Of a stretch of DNA of 64,000 nt, positions 7,577-17,025 are shown piece by piece; the first letter of the stretch is position 1, and each line of letters begins with the position of its first letter. The notes under the pieces were generated by a model, which was given only the letters and a program-made list of their open reading frames with translations, had not been told where the DNA came from and made no database searches. Position numbers and translations under genes: made by a program. The DNA is from Streptomyces cellulosae (lineage in GTDB: Bacteria; Actinomycetota; Actinomycetes; Streptomycetales; Streptomycetaceae): contig NZ_JOEV01000039.1 of assembly GCF_000721105.1 (NCBI RefSeq), forward strand, positions 81,514 through 145,513. Reading direction: 5' to 3'.

Positions 7577-9154
7577 CTACTTGGTCACGGCGTCCAGTGC
7601 GTCCGCCATGCCCCAGCCGTAGAAGCCGTTGCGGTTCTTCGAGCCCTCGCACACCGCGTCGACCTTGCCGTCACGGTCGATGTCGTACGGCTTCGTGCAC
7701 GGCGTGCCGTCGGCCTCGGCGTACAGCAGCGCCTTGACCAGGGCCGACGAGGCGTACGGGTGCGTCGACTTGATCAATGCGGCGACGGCCGCCACGTGCG
7801 GGCTCGCCATCGACGTACCGGCCATGTAGCCCCACTTGCCGCCGGGCAGCGTGCCCAGGATCAGACCGCTCGTCGCGGGCGGCGCCGGCGTCTGGTAGGC
7901 CGTCGAGTCGCCGCCGGGCGCGGCGATGTCGATGATCCCCAGGCCGTAGTTGGAGAACGACGACTTGAGGCCCTTGGCACCGGTCGCCGCGACCGTCACC
8001 ACACCCGGCAACTGGGTCGGTATGTCAAGGCACTTCGACGGGTCCACCACGCGGTCCGAGGGCGTGCCGTCGTTCGGCGAGGACGGGTCGGTTATCTCGT
8101 CGGCCGCGAGGTCGTAGTTCTCGTTGCCGGCCGCGGCCACGTTGACCGTGCCCTTCTTCTCCGCGTACCGCGAGGCCCGGGAGACGGCGTCCACGAGCGC
8201 CTTCTGGTCCGGGTCGTCGGTGCAGTTGAAGTACCAGGGGTCGGTGTAGTAGCTGTTGTTGGTGACGTCGACGCCGTGCGTGGCCGCCCACATGAAGCCG
8301 CAGACCACGGCCTCGGTGTAGAAGTAGCCGGCGGTGGTGGACACCTTGATGCCGGCGACCTTCACGCCGGGTGCCACACCGGTCATGCCGACGCCGTTCT
8401 TGGCGGCCGCGATCTCACCGGCCACGTGCGTGCCGTGCGGGCTCTCCTCCGCGCTCGGCCGCCACGCCCCGGCGGTGGTGTCCGGCTTGCCCGTCACACA
8501 GTTGACGGAGGCGGCTCGGTCGAAGTTCGGCGCGATGTCCGGGTGTGTGTCGTCGACACCGGTGTCGATCACACCGACCGTCACCTTGCTGCTGCCCAGT
8601 GACTTCTCGTGCGCCTTGTCCGCCTTGATGGCCGGCAGGTCCCACTGCAGGGACTCCAGCGGGTCCTGCCCGGCGGCCGCCTTGGACTCGGCGGCGGCGA
8701 CCTCCGTGGCGCTGAGCGCCTTCGGCGTCCCCAGGTCGGTCGTCGACTGCGCGGGCAGCGGCGCGTTGCGCGTGTTGCCGGCCGAGTCGACGCCCTTCAC
8801 CTTGCGGACGGTCTTGGCGAAGTCCGGGTTCGAGGAGTGGACGACGATGACGCCGATCTGGTTGTACGACGTCACGATCGTGCCGCCGGCCTGGGTGATG
8901 GCCTTCTTGATGTGGGCGGAGGGGCCGTGCCCGGGGCGGACGTTGACGACATAGCTGAGGGCGGTGGCGTCGGCGGTCCCCGCCGAGGTGAGGATGTCGT
9001 TCACGGCGCCGGTGACACCGGCCACGGTGCCGGGCACGTCGGCCGCGGACGACGCGGCCGCCGTGGACGTGGGCAGGAACGCCAGGGCCGTGGCGGTGGC
9101 CATGCCGAGCGGGATCGTGATCGCGCGCCGGTAGCGGGGGTGAGGCGCTGTCAT
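7577..9154 (-). CDS. Secreted S8 (subtilisin-like) serine peptidase, copy 1
   Basis: The protein has 525 residues, with a signal peptide (about residues 1-33) and a propeptide region to about 180. The catalytic triad is complete: Asp197 in VIDTGVDD, His240 in HGTHVAG and Ser448 in GTSMASPH. The C-terminus has a Cys-flanked acidic motif (DIDRDGKVDAVCEG) resembling a calcium-binding loop. It lies directly downstream of a close paralogue on the same strand, 114 bp apart, and may have its own promoter in that gap. Its substrate is unknown. Confidence 0.93.
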   Translation of the reverse strand: MTAPHPRYRRAITIPLGMATATALAFLPTSTAAASSAADVPGTVAGVTGAVNDILTSAGTADATALSYVVNVRPGHGPSAHIKKAITQAGGTIVTSYNQIGVIVVHSSNPDFAKTVRKVKGVDSAGNTRNAPLPAQSTTDLGTPKALSATEVAAAESKAAAGQDPLESLQWDLPAIKADKAHEKSLGSSKVTVGVIDTGVDDTHPDIAPNFDRAASVNCVTGKPDTTAGAWRPSAEESPHGTHVAGEIAAAKNGVGMTGVAPGVKVAGIKVSTTAGYFYTEAVVCGFMWAATHGVDVTNNSYYTDPWYFNCTDDPDQKALVDAVSRASRYAEKKGTVNVAAAGNENYDLAADEITDPSSPNDGTPSDRVVDPSKCLDIPTQLPGVVTVAATGAKGLKSSFSNYGLGIIDIAAPGGDSTAYQTPAPPATSGLILGTLPGGKWGYMAGTSMASPHVAAVAALIKSTHPYASSALVKALLYAEADGTPCTKPYDIDRDGKVDAVCEGSKNRNGFYGWGMADALDAVTK

Positions 9155-9268
9155 GTGTCAGTGTCTCCAGTCGTTCGAGAAATCCGAGAGATGGGCGGTC
9201 CGTGTGGGAAGTGAGAAGGCACAGGGACGCCGTGGACAACGCCGGGCCGGGCGCCGTGCGTCGGGCGG

Positions 9269-10798
9269 CTACTTCACCGCGCGCAGCGCGTCGACGATGC
9301 CGAACCCGTAGAAACCGTTGACGCGCCTGCCGCCCTCGCACACCGCGTCCTGCGTGCCGTCGCCGTCCTGGTCGTACACGGCCGGGCAACCGGGGTTGTC
9401 CGCCTGCGCCTTGAGCAGCGCCTGCAGCTGGGCCGGGCCGGCGTACGGGTACTTCGACTTCAGCAGCGCGGCGACACCGGCGGCGTGCGGCGAGGCCATC
9501 GACGTGCCCTGCAGGAACGCGTACTGGCCGTTCGGCATGGTGGACAGGATGCGGCCGTCCTTCGACGGCGTGTCGGGCAGCTGGTAGCGCCGGTCGCCGC
9601 CGGGCGCCGCGATGTCGACGACGCCCTTGCCGTACGAGGAGTAGTACGACTTCAGGTTCTGCACGCCCGTCGCGCTGACCGTGACGACACCGGGCAGCTG
9701 AGTCGGCACGTCGAAGCACTCGTGCGGGTCGATGGTCCGCGTGACCGGCGTGGCGTCGTCGGGGCTGGTGTCGTCGACGATCGCGTCGGCGTCCAGGTCG
9801 TGGTTGGAGTTGCCCGCCGACGCCAGGTTGAGCGTGCCCTTCTTCTGGGCGTACAGCTGCGCCCTGTTGACCGCGTCGACGATCGCCTTCTGATCCGGAT
9901 CGTCCATGCAGTTGTACAGCCAAGGATCGACGTAGTAGCTGTTGTTGGTGATCTCGACGCCGTGGTCGGCGGCGAACATGAAGGCGCACACGACACTCTC
10001 GGGGTAGAAGAGACCGTTGTCCGGGTCGCTCACCTTGATGCCGGCGACCTTGACGCCCGGGGCCACTCCGGCGACGCCGATGCCGTTGCGGGCCGCGGCG
10101 ATCTCACCGGCCACATGCGTGCCGTGGTAGTCCTCCGCGGTGTACGGGCGCCAGGCGCCCGCGCTGGTGTCCGCGACGCCGCCGACGCAGTTGGCCGACT
10201 GAGCGGCGGAGAAGTTCGGGGCGAGGTCCGGGTGGGTGTCGTCGACACCGGTGTCGATCACGGCGACGGTCACCCTGGGGCTGCCCGGGTTGATCTTCGC
10301 GGCCTTGTCGGCGCCGATCGCGCGCAGGTCCCACTGGTCGGCCTCCAGCGGCTCGCTGTCCGGCGTGCCGGCGGACGCGTTCGCCACCTTCGCGGCCTGC
10401 TCCTTCGACAGGAACCCGGCCGCGCCCTCGTCCGTCGTCCCCGCGGAGGTCAGCGGCGTGGTGCGGGTGGCCCCCGCCGACTGCACGCCGCGCACCGCCC
10501 GTATCGCCTTGGCGAAGCCGGGGTTGGAGGAGTGGACCACGATCACGCCGATCTTCGCGTACGTCGTCACCACGGTGCCGCCGGCCGCCGGGACGGCCCG
10601 CTTCACCGACTCGACCACACGGCGGTCCACTCGGGTGTTGACGACATACGCCAGAGCCGGCGCGTCCGCCGTCGCCGCGGCGCTCTCTACGCGCGGGGCG
10701 GCCGACGCCGCCGCGGGAAGGAAGCCGAGCGAGGCCGTCAGGGACAGCGCAAGGGGCACGGCGAGGGCGAGACGGCGTCTGGAACGCAGATGAGGCAT
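9269..10798 (-). CDS. Secreted S8 (subtilisin-like) serine peptidase, copy 2
   Basis: This encodes 509 residues with a signal peptide (about 1-33) and a propeptide to about 165. The triad is Asp182 (VIDTGVDD), His225 (HGTHVAG) and Ser433 (GTSMASPH). The domain order, the acidic C-terminal loop DQDGDGTQDAVCEG and the ending NGFYGFGIVDAL match copy 1, so the two arose by tandem duplication. Many surface stretches differ, suggesting an old duplication with separate specificities. Confidence 0.93.
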   Translation of the reverse strand: MPHLRSRRRLALAVPLALSLTASLGFLPAAASAAPRVESAAATADAPALAYVVNTRVDRRVVESVKRAVPAAGGTVVTTYAKIGVIVVHSSNPGFAKAIRAVRGVQSAGATRTTPLTSAGTTDEGAAGFLSKEQAAKVANASAGTPDSEPLEADQWDLRAIGADKAAKINPGSPRVTVAVIDTGVDDTHPDLAPNFSAAQSANCVGGVADTSAGAWRPYTAEDYHGTHVAGEIAAARNGIGVAGVAPGVKVAGIKVSDPDNGLFYPESVVCAFMFAADHGVEITNNSYYVDPWLYNCMDDPDQKAIVDAVNRAQLYAQKKGTLNLASAGNSNHDLDADAIVDDTSPDDATPVTRTIDPHECFDVPTQLPGVVTVSATGVQNLKSYYSSYGKGVVDIAAPGGDRRYQLPDTPSKDGRILSTMPNGQYAFLQGTSMASPHAAGVAALLKSKYPYAGPAQLQALLKAQADNPGCPAVYDQDGDGTQDAVCEGGRRVNGFYGFGIVDALRAVK

Positions 10799-10901
10799 GG
10801 GGTCTCCACTTCATCCGGGAGCGCATCCGGAAACGAAACCGGCCCGAGGCACAGGTGGGCCCGGGCAGGTACATGACGGGTGGTGCACGCTTGAAGCTAT
10901 C

Positions 10902-10948
10902 TTCCGAAGTCGCTGGCCAGCAATGACCTTTGGCAGGTGACTTCGGAA
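10902..10948. promoter_or_regulatory. Nested inverted repeats between the subtilase and symporter operons
   Basis: The 10-bp arms ttccgaagtc (10902-10911) and gacttcggaa (10939-10948) are perfect complements 27 bp apart. Directly inside the left arm is a perfect 10-bp palindrome, gctggccagc (10912-10921). The block lies in the 265-bp divergent gap, about 115 bp before the DUF485 start. It may be an operator for either operon or an RNA hairpin in a leader. Apart from it I see nothing clear in 10799-11063. Confidence 0.5.
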
Positions 10949-11063
10949 AGAAGCCCTCGTTGTTGAACCGGTCCTCGCGCGCCGCCGTGACCTTGGACAG
11001 GGAGCGTGAGGACACTCGCCCCTGATCCCCGTCACAACCGCATCCGCAACGCGAGGAGACTCC

Positions 11064-11420
11064 GTGGCCACCGACGCACCGCCCCCCTCGAAAGAGCAAC
11101 ACAAACTCCCCTCACCCGAGGAGTTCACCGAGGTGCAGGAGAGCGCGGAGTTCGGTGAACTGCGCCGCTCCTACCGCTCCTTCGCCTTTCCGCTGACCGT
11201 CGGCTTCATCGCCTGGTACCTGCTGTACGTCCTGCTGTCGAACTACGCGGGCGACTTCATGGGCACCAAGGTCGTCGGCAACATCAACGTGGCCCTGGTC
11301 CTCGGCCTCGCCCAGTTCCTCACCACGTTCCTCATCGCCTGGTGGTACGCCCACCACGCGGCCGCCACGTTCGACCCCAAGGCGGAAGCCATCAAGTCCC
11401 GTATGGAGGACGGCGCATGA
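11064..11420 (+). CDS. DUF485 membrane protein, partner of the symporter
   Basis: The protein has 118 residues from GTG. Two membrane helices (FPLTVGFIAWYLLYVLLSNY and a second from NVALVLGLAQFLTTFLIAWW) and the C-terminal helix HHAAATFDPKAEAI match the DUF485/YjcH family. These small proteins are encoded immediately before acetate/cation symporters of the ActP type. Its stop overlaps the symporter ATG (ATGA), implying coupled translation. Confidence 0.92.
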   Translation: MATDAPPPSKEQHKLPSPEEFTEVQESAEFGELRRSYRSFAFPLTVGFIAWYLLYVLLSNYAGDFMGTKVVGNINVALVLGLAQFLTTFLIAWWYAHHAAATFDPKAEAIKSRMEDGA

Positions 11421-13039
11421 GCCCCGCGATCACCACCCTGGCCGCCGGTGAGGCCAGCGAGCACCGCACGCTGATCATCTCCCTGTTCGCGGTGTTCGTC
11501 GTCGCGACCCTCGTCATCACGGTCTGGGCCGGACGCCAGACCAAGGACGCCGCCGACTTCTACGCGGGCGGACGGCAGTTCACCGGCTTCCAGAACGGAC
11601 TCGCCGTCTCCGGCGACTACATGTCCGCGGCGTCCTTCCTCGGCATCGCGGGCGCCATCGCCCTCTTCGGCTACGACGGCTTCCTGTACTCCATCGGCTT
11701 CCTGGTCGCCTGGCTCGTCGCCCTGCTCCTGGTCGCCGAACCGCTGCGCAACTCGGGCCGCTACACAATGGGCGACGTCCTCGCCTACCGGATGCGCCAA
11801 CGCCCGGTCCGCACCGCGGCCGGCACCTCGACGATCGTCGTGTCGATCTTCTACCTGCTGGCGCAGATGGCCGGCGCCGGTGTCCTGGTCTCGCTGCTGC
11901 TCGGCATCACCAGCGACGGCGGCAAGATCGGCATCGTGGCGCTGGTCGGCGTCCTGATGATCGTGTACGTCACCATCGGCGGCATGAAGGGCACCACCTG
12001 GGTCCAGATGGTCAAGGCCGTCCTGCTGATCGTCGGCGCCCTGCTGCTGACCTTCCTGGTCCTGCTGAAGTTCGACTTCAACGTCTCCGACCTGCTCGGC
12101 TCGGCCGCCGACAACAGCGGCAAGGGCGCCGCGTTCCTGGAGCCCGGCCTGAAGTACGGCGCCACCGGCACCACCAAGCTGGACTTCATCTCGCTGGGCA
12201 TCGCCCTGGTCCTCGGCACCGCGGGCCTGCCGCACATCCTGATCCGCTTCTACACGGTGCCCACCGCCAAGGCCGCCCGTAAGTCGGTCATCTGGGCCAT
12301 CGGCCTGATCGGCGCCTTCTACCTGATGACCCTCGCCCTCGGCTTCGGCGCCGCCGCACTCATCAAGCCGGACGAGATCATCGCCTCCAACAAGGCGGGC
12401 AACACGGCGGCGCCCCTCCTGGCGCTGCACCTGGGCGGCGTCGACTCCAACTGGGGCGCCATCCTGCTCGCCACCATCTCGGCGGTAGCCTTCGCCACGA
12501 TCCTCGCGGTCGTCGCCGGTCTGACCCTGGCCTCGTCCTCGTCGTTCGCCCACGACATCTACGCGAACGTCATCAAGCGCGGCCAGGCCACCGAGAAGCA
12601 GGAGATGAGCGCGGCCCGCTGGGCGACCGTCGGCATCGGCGCCGTCTCCATCGTCCTGGGCGCCCTCGCCCGCGACCTGAACGTCGCCGGCCTGGTGGCC
12701 CTGGCGTTCGCGGTCGCCGCCTCCGCCAACCTCCCGACGATCATCTACAGCCTTTTCTGGAAGCGGTTCACCACCAGCGGGGCCCTGTGGTCGATCTACG
12801 GCGGCCTCGTCACGGCGGTCGGCCTGGTGCTGTTCTCGCCGGTGGTCTCCGGCAAGCCCACGTCGATGTTCCCGGACGTCGACTTCCACTGGTTCCCGCT
12901 GGAGAACCCCGGCCTCATCTCGATCCCGGTCGGCTTCCTGCTGGGCATCGTCGGCACCTACCTCTCCAAGGAGGAGCCGAACAAAGCCAAGTACGCGGAG
13001 CTGGAGGTGCGGTCCCTCACCGGCACCGGTGCCCACTGA
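11417..13039 (+). CDS. actP: Cation/acetate symporter (SSS family, ActP-like)
   Basis: This encodes 540 residues with about 13 membrane helices. The early segment DFYAGGRQFTGFQNGLAVSGDYMSAASFLG is the sodium:solute symporter signature of the ActP branch, and GLPHILIRFYTVPTAKAARKS is typical of acetate permeases. The substrate is therefore probably a short monocarboxylate such as acetate, taken up with a cation. It is coupled to the DUF485 gene and followed by a strong hairpin at 13065-13098. Confidence 0.9.
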   Translation: MSPAITTLAAGEASEHRTLIISLFAVFVVATLVITVWAGRQTKDAADFYAGGRQFTGFQNGLAVSGDYMSAASFLGIAGAIALFGYDGFLYSIGFLVAWLVALLLVAEPLRNSGRYTMGDVLAYRMRQRPVRTAAGTSTIVVSIFYLLAQMAGAGVLVSLLLGITSDGGKIGIVALVGVLMIVYVTIGGMKGTTWVQMVKAVLLIVGALLLTFLVLLKFDFNVSDLLGSAADNSGKGAAFLEPGLKYGATGTTKLDFISLGIALVLGTAGLPHILIRFYTVPTAKAARKSVIWAIGLIGAFYLMTLALGFGAAALIKPDEIIASNKAGNTAAPLLALHLGGVDSNWGAILLATISAVAFATILAVVAGLTLASSSSFAHDIYANVIKRGQATEKQEMSAARWATVGIGAVSIVLGALARDLNVAGLVALAFAVAASANLPTIIYSLFWKRFTTSGALWSIYGGLVTAVGLVLFSPVVSGKPTSMFPDVDFHWFPLENPGLISIPVGFLLGIVGTYLSKEEPNKAKYAELEVRSLTGTGAH

Positions 13040-13064
13040 TCCCGACACCGGGGTCCGCCCCTGA

Positions 13065-13098
13065 GCGGCCGCGTCGTAGCTCCCTACGACGCGGCCGC
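13065..13098 (+). terminator. 15-bp perfect hairpin after the symporter
   Basis: The arms 13065-13079 and 13084-13098 are perfectly complementary around a 4-nt loop (ctcc). It lies 26 bases past the symporter stop, has no U-tract, and separates the operon from moaA. Confidence 0.8.
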
Positions 13099-13216
13099 GC
13101 CCTGTTCCGGCGCATCGGGGGGCATCGGGCTCTGGCGATGTCAGTGCTGTCGCGTAGGCTCGCAGGTGTCGAACAACTGTGATCCGTTCATGTGATTCGC
13201 GAGGGAGGGGGCCCAC

Positions 13217-14206
13217 GTGCTCACCGACACCTACGGCCGGGTGGCCACCGACCTGAGGGTCTCGCTGACCGACCGCTGCAACCTGCGGTGCACCTACTGC
13301 ATGCCCGAGGAGGGACTGCAGTGGCTGGCCAAGCCGGACCTGCTCACGGACGACGAGATCGTCCGTCTGATCGACATCGCCGTCACCTCGCTCGGCATCG
13401 AAGAGGTCCGCTTCACCGGCGGTGAGCCTCTCCTGCGCCCCGGCCTGGTCGGCATCGTCGAGCGGGTCGGCGCCCTGGAGCCGCGCCCCCAGATGTCCCT
13501 CACCACCAACGGCATCGGTCTGGGGCGCACCGCGACCGCCCTGAAGACGGCCGGCCTCGACCGGGTCAACGTCTCCCTGGACACGCTCCGGCCGGACGTC
13601 TTCAAGACCCTCACCCGCCGCGACCGCCACCAGGACGTCATCGCCGGCCTGGAAGCCGCCCGCGACGCCGGCCTGACCCCGGTCAAGGTCAACGCGGTCC
13701 TGATGCCGGGGTTCAACGAGGACGAGGCCCCGGACCTGCTGGCCTGGGCGGTGGAGCACGACTACGAACTGCGCTTCATCGAGCAGATGCCCCTGGACGC
13801 CCAGCACGGCTGGAAGCGCGACGGCATGGTCACCGCGGGGGACATCCTCGCCTCCCTGCGTACCCGCTTCGAGCTCACCGAGGAGGGCTCCGACGCACGC
13901 GGATCGGCCCCCGCCGAGCGCTGGATCGTCGACGGCGGCCCGCACCGCGTCGGTGTCATCGCCTCCGTCACCCGCCCCTTCTGCGCGGCCTGCGACCGCA
14001 CTCGCCTGACGGCCGACGGCCAGGTGCGCACCTGCCTGTTCGCCCGCGAGGAGACCGACCTGCGCGCGGCCCTGCGCTCCGGCGCACCCGACGAGGAGAT
14101 CGCCCGCCTGTGGCGCCTGGCGATGTGGGGCAAGAAGGCGGGCGCGGGCCTCGACGACCCGACGTTCGTCCAGCCCGACCGGCCGATGTCGGCGATCGGG
14201 GGCTAG
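13217..14206 (+). CDS. moaA: GTP 3',8-cyclase MoaA (molybdenum cofactor biosynthesis)
   Basis: This encodes 329 residues from GTG. MoaA is a radical SAM enzyme that converts GTP to the cyclic pterin precursor with MoaC. The N-terminal cluster motif is Cys21-x3-Cys25-x2-Cys28 (CNLRCTYC). The second 4Fe-4S cluster is formed by FCAACDRTRL plus a later Cys (VRTCLF). The C-terminus ends in the Gly-Gly tail (SAIGG) needed for activity in the family. A TAGGCT box at 13155-13160 could be its -10 element. No other moa gene is in the window. Confidence 0.96.
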   Translation: MLTDTYGRVATDLRVSLTDRCNLRCTYCMPEEGLQWLAKPDLLTDDEIVRLIDIAVTSLGIEEVRFTGGEPLLRPGLVGIVERVGALEPRPQMSLTTNGIGLGRTATALKTAGLDRVNVSLDTLRPDVFKTLTRRDRHQDVIAGLEAARDAGLTPVKVNAVLMPGFNEDEAPDLLAWAVEHDYELRFIEQMPLDAQHGWKRDGMVTAGDILASLRTRFELTEEGSDARGSAPAERWIVDGGPHRVGVIASVTRPFCAACDRTRLTADGQVRTCLFAREETDLRAALRSGAPDEEIARLWRLAMWGKKAGAGLDDPTFVQPDRPMSAIGG

Positions 14207-14216
14207 GCCAGGCACC

Positions 14217-14243
14217 GGGGGGCCCGACCAGGTCAGGCCCCCC
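14217..14243 (+). terminator. GC hairpin after moaA
   Basis: The arms ggggggcc (14217-14224) and ggcccccc (14236-14243) flank an 11-nt loop, 11 bases after the moaA stop. It sits between convergent genes and may work in both directions. Confidence 0.6.
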
Positions 14244-14255
14244 CCGAGGCAGGTC

Positions 14256-14474
14256 CTAGGCCCCTTCCGGGGACTCCCACTCCTTCAGCGGGACCACGTC
14301 CTTCAGGAAGCCCCGCACCCCGAGGAACTGCGACAGATGCTCGCGATGCTCCTCACAGGCCAGCCAGGTCTTGCGCCGCTGAGGCGTATGCAGCTTGGGG
14401 TTGTTCCACGCGAGCACCCACACAGCGTCGACACGGCATCCCTTGGCGGAACAGATGGGGGTCTCGTCACTCAC
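14256..14474 (-). CDS. Small conserved actinomycete protein
   Basis: This encodes 72 residues with Cys and His residues (ICSAKGCRVDAVWVLAWNNP, then CEEHREHLSQFL), possibly a small zinc-binding fold. I recognise the pattern from Streptomyces genomes, where it is listed as hypothetical or acetone-carboxylase-like. Nothing in it supports carboxylase activity, and I give no function. Confidence 0.75.
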   Translation of the reverse strand: MSDETPICSAKGCRVDAVWVLAWNNPKLHTPQRRKTWLACEEHREHLSQFLGVRGFLKDVVPLKEWESPEGA

Positions 14475-14502
14475 TGGTTCGTCTCACAGGTCCACAAAAA
14501 GG

Positions 14503-14540
14503 CGACGCCGAGCAGCCACGGGGGGAGCTGCCCGGCGTCG
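14503..14540 (-). terminator. Intrinsic terminator with U-tract for the DUF3099 gene
   Basis: The 14-bp arms 14503-14516 and 14527-14540 pair with one G-U wobble around a 10-nt loop. Read on the minus strand the hairpin is followed by five T residues, so it fits a classical intrinsic terminator for the gene ending at 14697. The rest of 14541-14696 shows nothing I can name. Confidence 0.7.
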
Positions 14541-14696
14541 GTCTGTCGCTCCGACGGGGGATGCGGAGCGCCTACGAAGTATGTCACGGGTAACCCGTCG
14601 CCCGGCACCGGAACAACATGATTGATCTGAGCTTTTCTTGAGCTTGGCGGGTGACTGACTTCCGCTTGCAGGGCGCCCACCGGGGACGCGCCATGA

Positions 14697-15080
14697 TCAC
14701 GCCCGGTCGGGCCGCTCGTTCCGCGCGCCCGGCGTCGGCTCGCCCGCCACGTCGTCGAAGGTGTCCTCCGCCCGCGGCGGACTGATCATCGGCGGCGTCG
14801 GGACGGTCACGAACGTGGACGGAAGCGACGGTGCGTTCTCCCGTCCTCCGTTGGCGACAACCACGGCGATATAGGGCAGCACCGCCCCGAGCACCAGCGC
14901 GACGATCGCGACGTGCCGTTCCACGTTCCACAGGCACACCGCGAGGATCACCGAGATCGTACGGACCATCATCGAGATGACGTACCTGCGCTGCCGTCCC
15001 CTCACGTCCTCCTGGAGGCTCGTCCGGGCTCCGGTGATCCGGAACACTTGGACGTTGCCGCCGCCATGCTGCTTCCGCAT
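14697..15080 (-). CDS. DUF3099 family membrane protein
   Basis: The protein has 127 residues from ATG at 15080 (MRKQHGGGNVQVFRITGA). The motif VFRITGARTSLQEDVRGRQR followed by two membrane helices (MMVRTISVILAVCLW and VAIVALVLGAVLPYIAVVVAN) is DUF3099. The C-terminal tail is Pro/Asp-rich. The function is unknown in the family. An upstream ATG at 15122 would add 14 residues of low-quality sequence. Confidence 0.8.
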   Translation of the reverse strand: MRKQHGGGNVQVFRITGARTSLQEDVRGRQRRYVISMMVRTISVILAVCLWNVERHVAIVALVLGAVLPYIAVVVANGGRENAPSLPSTFVTVPTPPMISPPRAEDTFDDVAGEPTPGARNERPDRA

Positions 15081-15323
15081 CACATTCCACCATCCCGCCC
15101 GTATCGGCCTGCCCACCCTCACCAGGTCCGCCCCCGGTCGGGGAGCGGCACCCGGACAGCTCCCACGTTACGCCGCACCTGCGCCGTCTTCGAGACCGGG
15201 GCACCTCCAGCCAGGGCGAACGGACTCGGCCGTACCGCGTACGGCGGCGCCCGACATGCGTCGTAGCACACCCGGGCCGACACTGGGCGTAATGCTCACG
15301 TAGAGCCGTACAAGGAGGCAGCC

Positions 15324-15608
15324 ATGGGCTGGTTGTGGGCGATCATCGTGGGATTCGTGCTGGGTCTGCTCGCGAAAGCGATCATCCCCGGCAAGCAGCA
15401 CAGCCCTCTCTGGCTGACCACCATCTTCGGCATCCTCGGCGCGATCGTCGGCAACGCGGTCGCCCGTGCGTTCGGCGTCGAGGCCACGCCGGGCATCGAC
15501 TGGATGCGGCATCTGTTCCAGCTCGTCGCCGCGATCATCATCGTCGCCCTGGGCGACATGGCATACATGGCGACGCTCGGCCGCAACAAGTACGGAGAAA
15601 GAGCCTGA
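15324..15608 (+). CDS. GlsB/YeaQ/YmgE family stress membrane protein
   Basis: This encodes 94 residues with a clear ribosome site (aaggagg, seven bases before the ATG). Three hydrophobic segments and the motif GWLWAIIVGFVLGLLAKAI, then FGILGAIVGN, match the transglycosylase-associated/GlsB family. The name transglycosylase-associated is historical; no enzymatic residues are present. A membrane role in stress responses is assumed from the family. Confidence 0.88.
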   Translation: MGWLWAIIVGFVLGLLAKAIIPGKQHSPLWLTTIFGILGAIVGNAVARAFGVEATPGIDWMRHLFQLVAAIIIVALGDMAYMATLGRNKYGERA

Positions 15609-15680
15609 GGGCGGACAGCGCGACGGGAGCGGCCGCCCACCGGGGAGACCGCCCCCGCCGCCATGCTGGGGGAAACGCGC

Positions 15681-16949
15681 TCAGGAACCCGTGACCTCGA
15701 CCGCCGCCAGGTTCTTCTTGCCCCGGCGCAGTACCAGCCAGCGCCCGTGCAGCAGGTCCTCCTCGGCGGGGACCGCGTCCTCGGCGGCCACCTTCGTGTT
15801 GTTCACGTAGGCACCGCCCTCCTTGACCGTGCGGCGCGCGGCCGACTTGCTGGCGACCAGGCCGACCTCGGCGAACAGGTCGACCACCGGAGGCAGTTCG
15901 GCGACCTGGATGTGCGGCACCTCGGACAGGGCCGCGGTCAGCGTCCTCGCGTCGAGTTCCGCCAGCTCGCCCTGGCCGAAGAGCGCCTTGGACGCGGCGA
16001 TCACGGCGGCCGTCTGGTCGGCGCCGTGCACGAGCGTCGTCAGCTCCTCGGCCAGCGCGCGCTGAGCGGCCCGGGCCTGCGGACGCTCCTCGGTCTGCTT
16101 CTCCAGTTCCTCGAGTTCCTCGCGGGACCTGAAGGACAGGATGCGCAGGTACGTCGAGATGTCCCGGTCGTCCACGTTCAGCCAGAACTGGTAGAACGCG
16201 TACGGCGTCGTCATCTCCGGGTCGAGCCAGACGGCGCCGCCCTCGGTCTTGCCGAACTTGGTGCCGTCGGCCTTGACCATCAGCGGCGTCGCCAGGCAGT
16301 GCACCTCGGCCCCGGGCTCCAGCTTGTGGATCAGGTCGAGACCCGCCGTGAGGTTGCCCCACTGGTCGCTGCCGCCCTGCTGGAGCGTGCAGCCGTACCG
16401 CCGGTACAGCTCCAGGAAGTCCATGCCCTGGAGCAGCTGGTAGCTGAACTCGGTGTAGCTGATGCCCTCCTGGGACTCCAGGCGGCGGGCGACCGAGTCC
16501 TTGGTCAGCATCTTGTTGACGCGGAAGTGCTTGCCGATGTCGCGGAGGAACTCGATGGCCGACAGTCCGGCCGTCCAGTCCAGGTTGTTCACCATCACCG
16601 CGGCGTTCTCGCCCTCGAAGGACAGGAACGGCTCGATCTGCGAGCGCAGCCGGGTCACCCAGGTCGCGACCGTCTCCGGGTCGTTCAGCGTGCGCTCCGC
16701 CGTCGGGCGAGGGTCGCCGATCTGGCCGGTCGCGCCGCCCACCAGGGCCAGCGGACGCAGGCCCGCCCGCTGGAGCCGGCGCATGGTGAGGACCTGCACC
16801 AGGTGGCCGACGTGGAGACTGGCCGCGGTCGGGTCGAAACCGCAATAGAACGTGACGGGACCGTCCGCGAGCGCCTTGCGCAAAGCATCCTCGTCAGTGG
16901 ACAGGGCCCACAGCCCGCGCCACTTCAGCTCGTCGACGATGTCCGTCAC
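15681..16949 (-). CDS. tyrS: Tyrosyl-tRNA synthetase
   Basis: The protein has 422 residues from GTG with AAGGAGA nine bases upstream. It charges tRNA-Tyr. The class I signature HIGH appears as HVGH (46-49) in [12 protein letters not shown], and the KMSKS loop as KFGKT near residue 233. The tyrosine-pocket stretches FYCGFDPT and [13 protein letters not shown] are present. A C-terminal S4 RNA-binding domain covers about residues 350-415. No T-box leader is seen in the 76 bp upstream. Confidence 0.97.
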   Translation of the reverse strand: MTDIVDELKWRGLWALSTDEDALRKALADGPVTFYCGFDPTAASLHVGHLVQVLTMRRLQRAGLRPLALVGGATGQIGDPRPTAERTLNDPETVATWVTRLRSQIEPFLSFEGENAAVMVNNLDWTAGLSAIEFLRDIGKHFRVNKMLTKDSVARRLESQEGISYTEFSYQLLQGMDFLELYRRYGCTLQQGGSDQWGNLTAGLDLIHKLEPGAEVHCLATPLMVKADGTKFGKTEGGAVWLDPEMTTPYAFYQFWLNVDDRDISTYLRILSFRSREELEELEKQTEERPQARAAQRALAEELTTLVHGADQTAAVIAASKALFGQGELAELDARTLTAALSEVPHIQVAELPPVVDLFAEVGLVASKSAARRTVKEGGAYVNNTKVAAEDAVPAEEDLLHGRWLVLRRGKKNLAAVEVTGS

Positions 16950-17025
16950 GGTTCTCGTATCTCCTTGGATGATTTTCAGGCAGCCGAATGATCTTCGAGC
17001 GGTCGAGTGACAGCCGACTACGAGG

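Noticed and set aside
11243..14215. 990-residue minus-strand open frame
   Set aside because: It lies antisense to the symporter and moaA genes, both with clear family motifs. The predicted protein is Asp/Gln/Gly-rich with no domain.
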